Shown piece by piece: positions 8,359-17,074 of a DNA stretch of 64,000 bases (position 1 is the stretch's first letter; the number at the start of each line of letters is the position of its first letter). The notes beneath the pieces were generated by a model. That model made no database searches. It was not told the DNA's origin and saw only the letters and a list, made by a program, of their open reading frames with translations. The stretch is from Streptomyces hokutonensis (GTDB lineage Bacteria > Actinomycetota > Actinomycetes > Streptomycetales > Streptomycetaceae): contig NZ_BARG01000004.1 in the NCBI RefSeq assembly GCF_000376565.1, positions 1 through 64,000 on the forward strand, given 5' to 3'. The translations under genes and the position numbers were made by a program.

Positions 8359-9884
8359 GCAACGACGACGAGTTGCTGCGCATCGAGGGCATCCGCAAGA
8401 CCTTCCCCGGTGTCGTCGCGCTGGACGGCGTCGACTTCGATCTGCGCCGGGGCGAGGTCCATGTGCTGCTCGGCGAGAACGGCGCCGGCAAGAGCACCCT
8501 CATCAAGATGCTCTCCGGCGCCTACCGTCCCGACGGCGGTCGCATCCTGGCCGGCGGCGAGGAGGTGCGCATCCACAGTGCGCAGGACTCCGCGCAGCTC
8601 GGGATCGCCACCATCTACCAGGAGTTCAACCTCGTTCCCGATCTGACGGTCGCCGAGAACATCTTCCTGGGGCGGCAGCCGCGCCGCCTCGGGATGATCG
8701 ACCGGAAGCGGATGGAGGCCGACGCCGCCGTGCTGCTGGAGCGCGTGGGTGTGAACGTGTCGCCGCGTGCGCGGGTGCGTGAACTCGGTATCGCGCGGCT
8801 CCAGATGGTCGAGATCGCGAAGGCGCTCAGCCTCGACGCGCGCGTGCTGATCATGGATGAGCCGACCGCCGTGCTGACCTCCGAGGAGGTCGAGAAGCTT
8901 TTCTCCATCGTCCGTCAACTGCGCGCCGACGGGGTCGGGGTCGTCTTCATCACCCATCATCTTGAGGAAATCGCCGCCCTTGGCGACCGCGTCACCGTCA
9001 TCCGGGACGGGAAGAGCGTGGGGCAGGTGCCCGCCTCCACCCCCGAGGACGAGCTCGTACGACTCATGGTCGGGCGGTCCATCGAGCAGCAGTATCCGCG
9101 CGAACGGGCCGACACCGGCGCCGCGTTGCTCTCCGTCGAGGGGCTCACCCGGGACGGTGTCTTCCACGACATCAGCTTCGAGGTGCGGGCCGGTGAGGTC
9201 GTCGGGATCGCCGGGCTCGTGGGAGCGGGTCGTACCGAAGTCGTACGGGCCGTCTTCGGGGCAGACCCGTACGACCACGGGGCCGTGAAGGTCGGCGGCT
9301 CCGCGCTGCGCGGGCACGACGTCAACGCGGCGATGACCGCGGGGATCGGGCTCGTGCCCGAGGACCGCAAGGGGCAGGGGCTCGTCCTCGACCAGTCCGT
9401 GGAGGAGAACCTCGGGCTCGTCACCATGCGGGCCGCGACCCACGGCGGGCTCGTCGACCTCAAGGGGCAGCGGGTCGCCGCCGCGCGGATCGCCGAGCAA
9501 CTGGGCGTGCGGATGGCGGGACTTGGGCAGCAGGTGCGGACGCTGTCCGGCGGCAACCAGCAGAAGGTCGTCATCGGCAAGTGGCTGCTCGCCGACACCA
9601 ACGTACTGATCCTCGACGAGCCGACGCGCGGGATCGACGTCGGGGCCAAGGTCGAGATCTATCAACTCATCAATGAACTCACGGCCGCCGGTGCCGCCGT
9701 GCTCATGATCTCCAGCGATCTGCCCGAAGTCCTCGGCATGAGCGACCGGGTGCTCGTGATGGCCCAGGGGCGCATCGCGGGCGAACTCTCCGCCGAACAG
9801 GCCACGCAGGACTCCGTGATGGCGCTCGCCGTCAGCACACCGACTCAAGCAACTACCGCCGTGGAGGGCCACCGTGGCCACTGA
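8355..9884 (+). CDS. rbsA: Ribose-type sugar ABC transporter, double ATPase subunit
   Basis: A 509-residue two-domain ATPase of the CUT2 (RbsA/XylG/MglA) class that powers pentose import. Domain 1 has Walker [10 protein letters not shown] (about residue 37), a signature region, and Walker [12 protein letters not shown]. Domain 2 has the degenerate Walker [10 protein letters not shown] and an intact signature [15 protein letters not shown] with Walker [12 protein letters not shown], the usual CUT2 pattern. The GTG at 8355 overlaps the rbsR stop (GTGA), with AAGGAG 6 bases before it. Its 3' end overlaps the permease gene start by 11 bases. Confidence 0.95.
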   Translation: MSNDDELLRIEGIRKTFPGVVALDGVDFDLRRGEVHVLLGENGAGKSTLIKMLSGAYRPDGGRILAGGEEVRIHSAQDSAQLGIATIYQEFNLVPDLTVAENIFLGRQPRRLGMIDRKRMEADAAVLLERVGVNVSPRARVRELGIARLQMVEIAKALSLDARVLIMDEPTAVLTSEEVEKLFSIVRQLRADGVGVVFITHHLEEIAALGDRVTVIRDGKSVGQVPASTPEDELVRLMVGRSIEQQYPRERADTGAALLSVEGLTRDGVFHDISFEVRAGEVVGIAGLVGAGRTEVVRAVFGADPYDHGAVKVGGSALRGHDVNAAMTAGIGLVPEDRKGQGLVLDQSVEENLGLVTMRAATHGGLVDLKGQRVAAARIAEQLGVRMAGLGQQVRTLSGGNQQKVVIGKWLLADTNVLILDEPTRGIDVGAKVEIYQLINELTAAGAAVLMISSDLPEVLGMSDRVLVMAQGRIAGELSAEQATQDSVMALAVSTPTQATTAVEGHRGH

Positions 9885-11826
9885 AACGCTCAAGAGCACG
9901 CCGGGCGCGAGTGGCGCCTCGGGGATCCGCCGACTGCTCCTGGACAACGGCGCGTTGACCGCGCTCATCGTCCTCGTCATCGCCATGTCGGCGCTCTCCG
10001 GCGACTTCCTCACCACCGACAACCTCCTCAACGTCGGTGTCCAGGCGGCCGTCACCGCGATCCTCGCCTTCGGTGTCACCTTCGTGATCGTCTCGGCGGG
10101 CATCGACCTGTCGGTGGGTTCGGTGGCCGCCCTGTCCGCCACCGTGCTCGCGTGGAGCGCCACGCAGCACGGCGTCCCGGTCTTCCTCGCCGTGATCCTC
10201 GCGATCGCCACGGGTATCGCGGCCGGTCTCGTCAACGGCTTCCTCATCGCCTACGGCAAACTGCCGCCGTTCATCGCGACGTTGGCGATGCTGTCGGTGG
10301 CGCGCGGGCTGTCGCTGGTGATCTCGCAGGGCTCGCCGATCGCCTTCCCCGACTCGGTCTCCCACCTCGGTGACACGCTCGGCGGCTGGCTGCCGGTGCC
10401 GGTCCTGGTGATGATCGTGATGGGGCTGATCGCGGCCTTCGTGCTCGGGCGGACGTACATCGGCCGGTCCATGTACGCGATCGGCGGCAACGAAGAGGCC
10501 GCGCGGCTCTCGGGGTTGCGGGTCTCGAAGCAGAAGCTCGCGATCTACGCCCTGTCCGGCGTGTTCGCCGCCGCCGCGGGCATCGTCCTCGCCTCCCGGC
10601 TCTCCTCCGCGCAGCCGCAGGCCGCCGACGGTTACGAGCTGGACGCGATCGCCGCGGTCGTCATCGGCGGTGCCTCGCTGGCGGGCGGCACCGGCAAGGC
10701 GTCCGGCACGCTCATCGGCGCGCTGATCCTCGCGGTGCTGCGCAACGGCCTCAACCTCCTTTCGGTGTCGGCGTTCTGGCAGCAGGTCGTCATCGGTGTC
10801 GTCATCGCGCTGGCCGTCCTCCTCGACACCGTGCGGCGCAAGGCGGGCGCAACTCCCGTCAGTGGTACGGGTGTTGGCGGCGGTGGCAAGGGCAAGCAGG
10901 CGACCACGTACGCCCTCGCGGCCGTCGTCACCATCGCGATCGTCGGCGCCACCTCCTTCCTGCACAACGACTCCTCCACGACGTCCAAGCCCAAGCTCGG
11001 CCTCTCCCTCTCCACGCTCAACAACCCGTTCTTCGTGCAGATCCGGTCCGGCGCGCAGGCCGAGGCGAAGAAGCTGGGCCTGGACCTGACGGTGACGGAC
11101 GCGCAGAACGACGCCTCCCAGCAGGCCAACCAGCTGCAGAACTTCACCAGTTCGAACTACGGCGCGATCATCGTCAACCCGGTGGACTCCGACGCGGCGA
11201 GCAACTCCGTGAAGGCCGCCGACAAGGCGAAGATCCCGGTGATCGCGGTCGACCGGGGCGTCAACAAGGCGGCCGTGGACACCCTCGTCGCCTCCGACAA
11301 CATCGCCGGCGGTGAACTCGCGGCCAAGACGATCGCCGAGAAGCTGGGCGGCACCGGCAAGATCGTCATCCTCCAGGGCCAGGCGGGTACGTCGGCGGCA
11401 CGCGAGCGGGCCGAGGGCTTCGCCAAGGGGCTCAAGGCCTACCCCGGCATCCAGGTCCTCGCCCAGCAGCCCGCCGACTTCGACCGCACCAAGGGCCTCG
11501 ACGTGATGTCGAACCTGCTCCAGGCGCACCCCGACGTCCAGGGCGTCATCGCGGCCAACGACGAGATGGCCCTCGGCGCCATCAAGGCGCTCGGTTCCAA
11601 GGCGGGCAGGTCGGTGTCGGTCGTAGGCTTCGACGGCACGCCCGACGGGCTGACCGCCGTGAAGCAGGGGACGCTGTACGCGTCCGTGGCGCAGCAGCCG
11701 AGCCAGTTGGGCAAAATCGCCGTGGACAACGCGCTGCGCGCGGCTCAGGGCAAGAAGGTGGAGACGACGGTGAAGGTGCCCGTGAAGGTGGTCACCAAGG
11801 AGAACGTGGCCGGTTTCACCGGCTGA
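9874..11826 (+). CDS. rbsCB: Fused ribose ABC permease and substrate-binding protein
   Basis: A 650-residue fusion. Residues about 1-330 are an RbsC-type permease with multiple membrane spans (AGIDLSVGSVAALSATVLAW; YAIGGNEEAARLSGLRV). A further membrane helix at about 347-365 (TYALAAVVTIAIVGATSFL) leads into an RbsB-type binding domain at about 372-650 (LGLSLSTLNNPFFVQIRSGA; VNPVDSDAASNSVKAADKAK; GVIAANDEMALGAIKALGSK). The binding domain is thus anchored to the outer membrane face instead of being a free lipoprotein. GGAGG precedes the GTG at 9874 by 6 bases. From memory, the same fusion exists in S. coelicolor, so it is lineage-typical rather than an assembly artefact. Confidence 0.94.
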   Translation: MATETLKSTPGASGASGIRRLLLDNGALTALIVLVIAMSALSGDFLTTDNLLNVGVQAAVTAILAFGVTFVIVSAGIDLSVGSVAALSATVLAWSATQHGVPVFLAVILAIATGIAAGLVNGFLIAYGKLPPFIATLAMLSVARGLSLVISQGSPIAFPDSVSHLGDTLGGWLPVPVLVMIVMGLIAAFVLGRTYIGRSMYAIGGNEEAARLSGLRVSKQKLAIYALSGVFAAAAGIVLASRLSSAQPQAADGYELDAIAAVVIGGASLAGGTGKASGTLIGALILAVLRNGLNLLSVSAFWQQVVIGVVIALAVLLDTVRRKAGATPVSGTGVGGGGKGKQATTYALAAVVTIAIVGATSFLHNDSSTTSKPKLGLSLSTLNNPFFVQIRSGAQAEAKKLGLDLTVTDAQNDASQQANQLQNFTSSNYGAIIVNPVDSDAASNSVKAADKAKIPVIAVDRGVNKAAVDTLVASDNIAGGELAAKTIAEKLGGTGKIVILQGQAGTSAARERAEGFAKGLKAYPGIQVLAQQPADFDRTKGLDVMSNLLQAHPDVQGVIAANDEMALGAIKALGSKAGRSVSVVGFDGTPDGLTAVKQGTLYASVAQQPSQLGKIAVDNALRAAQGKKVETTVKVPVKVVTKENVAGFTG

Positions 11827-11873
11827 CAGCGGACCGGTCACCACACCAAGTCACCACTGTGGGGAGTCATTTC

Positions 11874-12776
11874 ATGTACGACTACGACCTCCTGGTCGTC
11901 GGATCGGCCAACGCCGACCTCGTGATCGACGTCGAGCGGCGGCCGGGCGCCGGCGAGACGGTCCTCGGTTCCGACCTGGCCGTCCACCCCGGCGGCAAGG
12001 GCGCCAACCAGGCGGTCGCCGCCGCCCGCTTGGGGGCCCGTACGGTCCTGCTGGCCCGGGTCGGCGACGACGCGTACGGCAGGCTGCTGCTGGACTCGCA
12101 GCGGGCCGCCGGGGTCGACACGGTGGGTGTGCTGGTGGGCGGGGCGCCGACCGGGGTCGCGCTGATCACGGTGGACCCGTCCGGCGACAACAGCATCGTG
12201 GTGTCGCCGGGGGCCAACGGGAAGCTGTTCCCGGTCGACATCCAGGCCGCCGCCTGCCTCTTCCACGCCTCCCGCGTGGTCTCCGTACAGCTGGAGATCC
12301 CGCTGGAGACGGTCGTGGAGGTCGTACGGAGTCTGGCGCCCGACAGCCGGTTCGTGCTGAACCCGTCGCCGCCCCGGCCGCTGCCGTCCGAAGTCCTGGC
12401 CGCCTGCGACCCGTTGATCGTCAACGAGCACGAGGCGAAGGTGATCCTCGGGGACGCGTGTGTGAGCGAGCGGCCCGAGGACTGGGCGCGGATCCTGCTG
12501 GCGAAGGGGCCGCGTTCGGTGGTCGTGACACTGGGCGCGGAGGGCGCGCTGGTGGCCTCGCGGGAGGGGGTCACCCGGGTGCCGTCCGTGAAGGTGGACG
12601 CCGTGGACACGACGGGTGCGGGCGACGCGTTCACCGCGGCGCTGGCCTGGAAGCTGGGCACGGGCTCCGGCCTGGCGGAGGCGGCGGCGTACGCGGCCCG
12701 GGTCGGCGCGGCGGCCGTCACCAGGAAGGGTGCGCAGGAGTCCTTCCCGACGGCGGACGAGGTCGCCGCGCTGTGA
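11874..12776 (+). CDS. rbsK: Ribokinase
   Basis: Phosphorylates D-ribose to ribose-5-phosphate with ATP; cytoplasmic. The 300-residue PfkB-family protein has the N-terminal signature HPGGKGANQAVAAARLG (about residue 39) and the C-terminal DTTGAGDAFTAALAW with the catalytic Asp (about 243-257). The ATG at 11874 is chosen because GGGGAG stands 7 bases before it; a GTG at 11859 is in frame but would include that ribosome binding site. The stop overlaps the rbsD start by 4 bases. It follows the transporter by 47 bases and completes import and phosphorylation in one operon. Confidence 0.95.
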   Translation: MYDYDLLVVGSANADLVIDVERRPGAGETVLGSDLAVHPGGKGANQAVAAARLGARTVLLARVGDDAYGRLLLDSQRAAGVDTVGVLVGGAPTGVALITVDPSGDNSIVVSPGANGKLFPVDIQAAACLFHASRVVSVQLEIPLETVVEVVRSLAPDSRFVLNPSPPRPLPSEVLAACDPLIVNEHEAKVILGDACVSERPEDWARILLAKGPRSVVVTLGAEGALVASREGVTRVPSVKVDAVDTTGAGDAFTAALAWKLGTGSGLAEAAAYAARVGAAAVTRKGAQESFPTADEVAAL

Positions 12777-13162
12777 AGAAGGCAGGGATTCTCAACCGTC
12801 ATCTCTCCGGCGCGCTGGCCGAGTTGGGGCACGGGGACGGGGTGCTGGTGTGCGACGCCGGGATGCCGATCCCGTCCGGCCCCCGGGTGGTGGACCTGGC
12901 GTTCCGGGCCGGGGTGCCGTCGTTCGCGGAGGTGCTGGACGGGCTGCTGGCCGAGCTGGTCGTCGAGGGCGCGACGGCGGCCCGCGAGATCCGCGGTGCC
13001 AACCGGGCCGCCACCGCCCTCCTCGACGCCCGCTTCCCCGACCTCGACCTCGTCCCCCACGAGAAGCTCAAGGAGCTGTCGGCGGGTGCGCGGCTGATCG
13101 TACGGACGGGCGAGGCACGGCCGTACGCGAATGTGCTGCTGCGGTGCGGGGTGTTCTTCTAG
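12773..13162 (+). CDS. rbsD: D-ribose pyranase
   Basis: Interconverts the pyranose and furanose forms of ribose so that ribokinase receives its substrate. The 129-residue protein matches RbsD: MKKAGILNRHLSGALAELGH with the conserved early His, CDAGMPIP, and the C-terminal IVRTGEARPYANVLLRCGV. The GTG start at 12773 overlaps the rbsK stop. It is the last gene of the operon and is followed by a strong hairpin at 13211. Confidence 0.95.
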   Translation: MKKAGILNRHLSGALAELGHGDGVLVCDAGMPIPSGPRVVDLAFRAGVPSFAEVLDGLLAELVVEGATAAREIRGANRAATALLDARFPDLDLVPHEKLKELSAGARLIVRTGEARPYANVLLRCGVFF

Positions 13163-13210
13163 GTCGCGTCCGCAGAGTCCCGTCGGGCCGGCGCGGCCCC
13201 GGACACATTC

Positions 13211-13242
13211 GAGGGGGCCTGGTCCGTCGACCAAGCCCCCTC
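13211..13242 (+). terminator. Terminator of the rbs operon
   Basis: A 14-base stem with one mismatch and a 4-base loop: GAGGGGGCCTGGTC pairs with GACCAAGCCCCCTC, about 50 bases after the rbsD stop. No T-run follows. The compact G/C stem directly behind the last gene of the operon is the typical Streptomyces terminator form. Confidence 0.75.
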
Positions 13243-13413
13243 GGCTATTCCCCTCCAACATCAGGACCCCTCAAGATCCCCCCAGATCCCCCTCCAAGAG
13301 TCCTGATGCCAAGTAGGACCCGCGGACTGCGGGGAGGGTTGTACGCCGTCTTGAGAATTTTTCAAAACCGCTTCCAGATGCCGACCGATCGGGGCAGACG
13401 TAGCGTTTCAGGC

Positions 13414-13791
13414 ATGAGCGAAGACTCTGCTACGGCCTTCCAGGGCGAGGTCCTCGACGAGCTGGGCGACGCCAAGGTCCAGGAGATCGCGGGCCTGCTG
13501 GGGACGGACGAGGCGGGCGCCAGGGAGGTTGTCGGTACGACGGTCTCGGCGCTGTCCGGTGAGGCGGCGACCGTGGAGACGCCCCAGGAGGCTCCCCTCC
13601 AGGGCGTGGCCACACTGGGCGGTTTCGCGACCGGCGGGCTGATGGCCGGGGTGCTGGCCAAGGCGGCCAAGCCGGTGGCGAACGCGGTGGCCAAGAAGAC
13701 GGGGCTGCCGCCGGCGACCGTCACACGGGTCGTCGAGATGCTGGTCCCGGTGGTGCTGGCGGTGCTGACGAAGCGGGCGGCGAAGAAGTAG
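13414..13791 (+). CDS. DUF937 domain protein
   Basis: A 125-residue DUF937 (YidB-like) protein: LGDAKVQEIAGLLGTDEAGA near the start, a Gly-rich GGFATGGLMAGVLAKAAK middle, and TVTRVVEMLVPVVLAVLTKR at the C-terminus. The function of the family is unknown. There is no convincing Shine-Dalgarno sequence before the ATG at 13414. The hexamer TAGCGT (13401-13406) ends 7 bases before the ATG, so a leaderless transcript is possible. It stands alone between the rbs terminator and a convergent hairpin. An in-frame extension upstream exists but is not supported by coding character. Confidence 0.82.
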   Translation: MSEDSATAFQGEVLDELGDAKVQEIAGLLGTDEAGAREVVGTTVSALSGEAATVETPQEAPLQGVATLGGFATGGLMAGVLAKAAKPVANAVAKKTGLPPATVTRVVEMLVPVVLAVLTKRAAKK

Positions 13792-13821
13792 GGCGGGCGG
13801 GTACGGCATACTCCTGACCTC

Positions 13822-13854
13822 CTGCCCCACCCCGGATCGAACGGGGTGGGGCAG
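13822..13854. terminator. Bidirectional terminator
   Basis: A perfect 13-base stem, CTGCCCCACCCCG and its complement around a 7-base loop, lies between the convergent DUF937 gene and the secreted-protein gene. It can serve both strands. Confidence 0.85.
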
Positions 13855-13899
13855 GGCTCAGGGGTACCTCAGGGGTGTTTCGGCGCGGGGCGGCCGACG

Positions 13900-14256
13900 T
13901 CAGCGGACGGTGACCGAGACCGCCTTGGAGACGGTGGCGCCGTCCTTGACGCGCAGGACCGAGACGCCCTTCTTCTGGAACTTGTCGGTCAGCTTGTAGG
14001 CGCTGTGGTTGACCTTGGCGGTCACGGGGAGGGACTTCCAGGTCGCGCCCGACTTGACCTGGAGCGTCACCTTGGAGCCCTCCTTCAGACCGGCGGACTT
14101 GCCGGTGAAGGTCACCACGTCGCCGAGCTTCACGGTGGTGTGGTTGGCCTTGAGCGTGATGCTCGGCGCCGGGGCGGGCGCGGCGACGGCGGCGGTGGCG
14201 CCGACGGCGACGAGCGCGGCGGAAGCCAGGGAGACGGCGGCGATACGCACGTTCAC
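13900..14256 (-). CDS. Small secreted Ig-like protein
   Basis: A 118-residue secreted protein. Residues 1-26 form a Sec signal peptide ending AVAA-AP. The rest is one beta-rich domain (ITLKANHTTVKLGDVVTFTG; SKVTLQVKSGATWKSLPVTA) like the repeated Ig-like modules of actinobacterial surface proteins, here as a single unit. It has no sorting signal, lipobox or membrane helix, so it should be released or bound loosely. The GTG start has AAGGAG 6 bases upstream. Function unknown; binding to another surface component is only a guess. Confidence 0.82.
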   Translation of the reverse strand: MNVRIAAVSLASAALVAVGATAAVAAPAPAPSITLKANHTTVKLGDVVTFTGKSAGLKEGSKVTLQVKSGATWKSLPVTAKVNHSAYKLTDKFQKKGVSVLRVKDGATVSKAVSVTVR

Positions 14257-14285
14257 AGATAACTCCTTGTTCGATTCCGAGAATT

Positions 14286-14320
14286 ACTTCTCTTATGCGG
14301 CTCTCAGACTTCTCTCATGC
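14286..14320 (-). promoter_or_regulatory. 22-base-spaced direct repeat upstream of the secreted protein
   Basis: ACTTCTCTTATGC (14286-14298) and ACTTCTCTCATGC (14308-14320) are direct repeats with one difference, starting 22 bases apart, 30 to 64 bases before the GTG at 14256. Two helical turns between copies suggests two protein molecules on one DNA face. The 328-base gap 14257-14584 otherwise holds only this element and the hairpin at 14541; no gene was seen in it. Confidence 0.5.
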
Positions 14321-14540
14321 AAGAGAAAGCCCGGCCCGCCGCGTTTCCGGGATTTCTCCCGGCCCCGCGGCGAGCACGATCCTATAGACACGACCTGGGG
14401 AGATACGGTTCCGGAAGGCTCCGAAAAAGGTGAATCGACAGCTCAGTCACAGGAATTGCCGCCAATACACACGTCGTGAACTGCATTTATTAAAGGGACC
14501 TGTGTGAAGGTGACTCTCACATTCGGCGCCGGACATGAAA

Positions 14541-14574
14541 CTGCCCCGCAGGACGAATCTCCGATGCGGGGCAG
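14541..14574 (-). terminator. Terminator of the DUF993 sugar operon
   Basis: A perfect 10-base stem, CTGCCCCGCA and its complement with a 14-base loop, begins 10 bases past the last gene of the leftward operon, which stops at 14585. Confidence 0.75.
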
Positions 14575-14584
14575 AACACTCGGA

Positions 14585-15082
14585 TCAGTGCGGATGCATC
14601 CGTACGACCCCGTCCGCGTCCGGGACCGTCCAGGTGAGGGCGTTCGTGCCGTCGTTCTCGTCGCCGGGGTAGGCGCCGAAGCAGACCTCCGACAGGTCGC
14701 CCAGGGTCTCCTCGAACTCGTCGAGTTCGCCCGCGCCCGCGATGAACTCCACCTCCAACCGCGGAGGGGCCGCCCCGAGGACGGCCACCACGCAGTCGTG
14801 GTCCCGGCGCGCGATGCGGAGGATCTCGGCGCGCACCGAGTCGTCGTAGCGATGGAAGGACAGACGGCCGTCGAAGTAGGCACTGACCTTGCTGCCGGGG
14901 AGGAACCCGGACACGATCCCGTCGTACTCGGCGGCCGTCCGGCAGGCGAACCAGTTCGTCCGGCCGGCCGCGCGGGCGACCCGTTCCAGGACGATCACGG
15001 GTTGGGCGGACGCCCGCGTCAGGGAGTCCCAACGCGCGTCCGCCCGTCCCAGCGGGCCCGGTGACGTGTTCGAGTCGCTCAC
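14585..15082 (-). CDS. Hypothetical protein in the sugar operon
   Basis: A 165-residue protein of unknown function, not matched to a family. It has no signal peptide or membrane span and is rich in acidic residues towards the end (GAGELDEFEETLGDLSEVCF; GAYPGDENDGTNALTWTVPD). Features such as NWFACRTAAEYDGIVSGF and SFHRYDDSVRAEILRIARRD suggest a small globular cytoplasmic protein. The GTG at 15082 is 4 bases after the isomerase stop, so it is the fourth gene of this operon. A longer frame extends upstream through the isomerase gene, but the protein has normal composition only from this GTG. Confidence 0.68.
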   Translation of the reverse strand: MSDSNTSPGPLGRADARWDSLTRASAQPVIVLERVARAAGRTNWFACRTAAEYDGIVSGFLPGSKVSAYFDGRLSFHRYDDSVRAEILRIARRDHDCVVAVLGAAPPRLEVEFIAGAGELDEFEETLGDLSEVCFGAYPGDENDGTNALTWTVPDADGVVRMHPH

Positions 15083-15086
15083 GGAC

Positions 15087-15926
15087 CTATGGGAGCACGT
15101 GCTCCACGAAGCGCGCAGCCGTCTCCGCCAGGACCTCGCGGCCGTCCCGTGCCCACAGGCCGTCGTTGAACAGCTCGACCTCGATGGGGCCGGTGTATCC
15201 GGCGGCCTCGACGTACGACTTCCACTCCCGCATGTCGATCGCGCCGTCGCCGATCTGGCCGCGGCCGTTGAGGACGCCCTCGGGCAACGGGGTGGTCCAG
15301 TCGGCGAGTTGGAAGGTGTGGATACGGCCGCCCGCGCCCGCCCGGGCGATCTGCGCCGGGGCCTGGTCGTCCCACCAGATGTGGTACGTGTCGACCGTGA
15401 CGCCGACCTGCTGGGCGGGGAAGCGTTCGGCGAGGTCGAGGGCCTGGGTGAGCGTCGAGACCACACAGCGGTCGGAGGCGAACATGGGGTGCAGCGGCTC
15501 GATGGCCAGCCGTACGCCGCGCTCCTCGGCGTAGGGCCCCAACTCCCCCAGCGCGTCGGCGATCCGCTCCCGCGCGCCGTGCAGGTCCTTCGAGCCGGCC
15601 GGGAGGCCGCCGGACACGAGCACCAGGGTGTCCGTGCCGAGCGTGGCGGCCTCGTCGACCGCCTTGCGGTTGTCGTCCAGGGCGGCGGCCCGCTCGGCCG
15701 GGTCGAGTGCCGTGAAGAAGCCGCCCCTGCACAACGTTGTCACCGCGAGGCCCGCGTCGCGGACCAGCTTCGCGGTGGCGTCCAGGCCGTACGCCTGGAC
15801 CGGCTCGCGCCACAGGCCCACGCCGGGGACGCCCAATTCCAGGCAGGCGTCCACCAGTTCGGGCATCGACAGCTGCTTCACCGTCATCTGGTTGATGGAG
15901 AAGCGGGACAGCTCCGGATTGCTCAC
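15087..15926 (-). CDS. Sugar phosphate isomerase/epimerase (xylose isomerase-like TIM barrel)
   Basis: A 279-residue protein of the AP endonuclease 2/xylose isomerase-like fold. Metal and substrate residues are visible in order: RLAIEPLHPMF, VGVTVDTYHIWWDD, GRIHTFQLADW and GPIEVELFND, giving the usual Glu-Asp-His-Glu metal set. The GTG at 15926 overlaps the stop of the DUF993 gene (GTGA). Beside a Gfo/Idh/MocA dehydrogenase, it probably handles a keto-sugar or keto-inositol product of that enzyme. Substrate unknown. Confidence 0.88.
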   Translation of the reverse strand: MSNPELSRFSINQMTVKQLSMPELVDACLELGVPGVGLWREPVQAYGLDATAKLVRDAGLAVTTLCRGGFFTALDPAERAAALDDNRKAVDEAATLGTDTLVLVSGGLPAGSKDLHGARERIADALGELGPYAEERGVRLAIEPLHPMFASDRCVVSTLTQALDLAERFPAQQVGVTVDTYHIWWDDQAPAQIARAGAGGRIHTFQLADWTTPLPEGVLNGRGQIGDGAIDMREWKSYVEAAGYTGPIEVELFNDGLWARDGREVLAETAARFVEHVLP

Positions 15927-17074
15927 TGGGTCACTCCGTACAGGGCGAGCAGGTTCTTCATCCGTTCCTCCGCGAGCTTCGGGTCGGGGAACAGGCCCAG
16001 GCCGTCGGCGAGTCGGTAGGCGCGGGCGAAGTGCGGGAGGGAGCGGGCCGACTGGAGGCCGCCGACCATCGTGAAGTGCGCCTGGTGGCCCGCCAGCCAG
16101 GCCAGGAACACCACGCCCGTCTTGTAGAAGCGGGTCGGGGTCTGGAAGAGGTGGCGGGACAACTCGACGGTGGGGTCGAGGAGTTCACGGAAGCCGGCCG
16201 TGTTCCCGGTGTCCAGGACACGCACCGCCTCCGCCGCCAGCGGGCCGAGCGGGTCGAAGATGCCGAGCAGGGCGTGGCTGAAGCCCTGGTCGTCGCCCGC
16301 GATCAGCTCGGGGTAGTTGAAGTCGTCGCCGGTGTAGCAGCGGACGCCCTGCGGCAGACGGCGCCGGATGTCGATCTCCCGCTGAGCCTCCAGGAGCGAC
16401 ACCTTGATGCCGTCCACCTTGTCGGGGTGGGCCGCGATGACTTCGAGGAACGTGTCGGTGGCCGCGTCCAGGTCGGACGAGCCCCAGTAGCCCTCCAGCG
16501 CCGGGTCGAACATCGGGCCCAGCCAGTGCAGGACGACGGGTTCGGTGGCCTGGCGGAGCAGATGGCCGTAGACCTCCAGGTAGTCCTCGGGACCCTTCGC
16601 CACGGCCGCGAGCGCCCGCGAGGCCATCAGGATGGCCTGCGCGCCCGACTCCTCGACGAGGGCCAACTGCTCCTCGTACGCGGCCTGTACGTCGGCCAGG
16701 GTGCCGCCGGTGATCTGGTCGGTGCCGACCCCGCAGGCGATCCGGCCGCCGACGGCCTTGGCCTCGGCGGAGCTTCGGCGGATCAGCTCGGCCGCGCCCG
16801 CCCAGTCCAGGCCCATGCCGCGCTGGGCGGTGTCCATCGCCTCGGCGACACCGAGGCCGTGGGACCAGAGGTGGCGGCGGAAGGCGAGGGTGGCGTCCCA
16901 GTCGACGGCGGCGGGCGAGTCGGGGCTCGTGTCGGCGAAGGGGTCCGCGACGACATGCGCCGCCGAGAACACCGTACGAGAGGTGAAGGGGGTGCCGGTG
17001 GTGACGGCGAGGGGTTCGGAGCGGGGCTCGTAGGCCTTCAAGGCCCCTGACGCGTCCGGGAGTTGGATGGTCAC
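15923..17074 (-). CDS. DUF993 family protein (aldolase/DHDPS-like)
   Basis: A 383-residue DUF993 protein. The family is related to the dihydrodipicolinate synthase/aldolase barrel; no reaction is established as far as I know. Conserved-looking stretches are VDWDATLAFRRHLWSHGLG, VVLHWLGPMFDPALEGYWG and DKVDGIKVSLLEAQREIDIR, where the Lys in GIKVS is a candidate Schiff-base lysine. The GTG at 17074 overlaps the stop of the dehydrogenase gene; upstream in-frame sequence is Arg/Pro-rich and not coding-like. By position between a dehydrogenase and an isomerase it is a good candidate for a C-C lyase or hydratase of the pathway. Confidence 0.85.
   Translation of the reverse strand: MTIQLPDASGALKAYEPRSEPLAVTTGTPFTSRTVFSAAHVVADPFADTSPDSPAAVDWDATLAFRRHLWSHGLGVAEAMDTAQRGMGLDWAGAAELIRRSSAEAKAVGGRIACGVGTDQITGGTLADVQAAYEEQLALVEESGAQAILMASRALAAVAKGPEDYLEVYGHLLRQATEPVVLHWLGPMFDPALEGYWGSSDLDAATDTFLEVIAAHPDKVDGIKVSLLEAQREIDIRRRLPQGVRCYTGDDFNYPELIAGDDQGFSHALLGIFDPLGPLAAEAVRVLDTGNTAGFRELLDPTVELSRHLFQTPTRFYKTGVVFLAWLAGHQAHFTMVGGLQSARSLPHFARAYRLADGLGLFPDPKLAEERMKNLLALYGVTQ

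Noticed and set aside
9853..11844. 663-codon frame opposite the fused ribose permease
   Set aside because: Arg/His/Asp-rich shadow frame with no domain.
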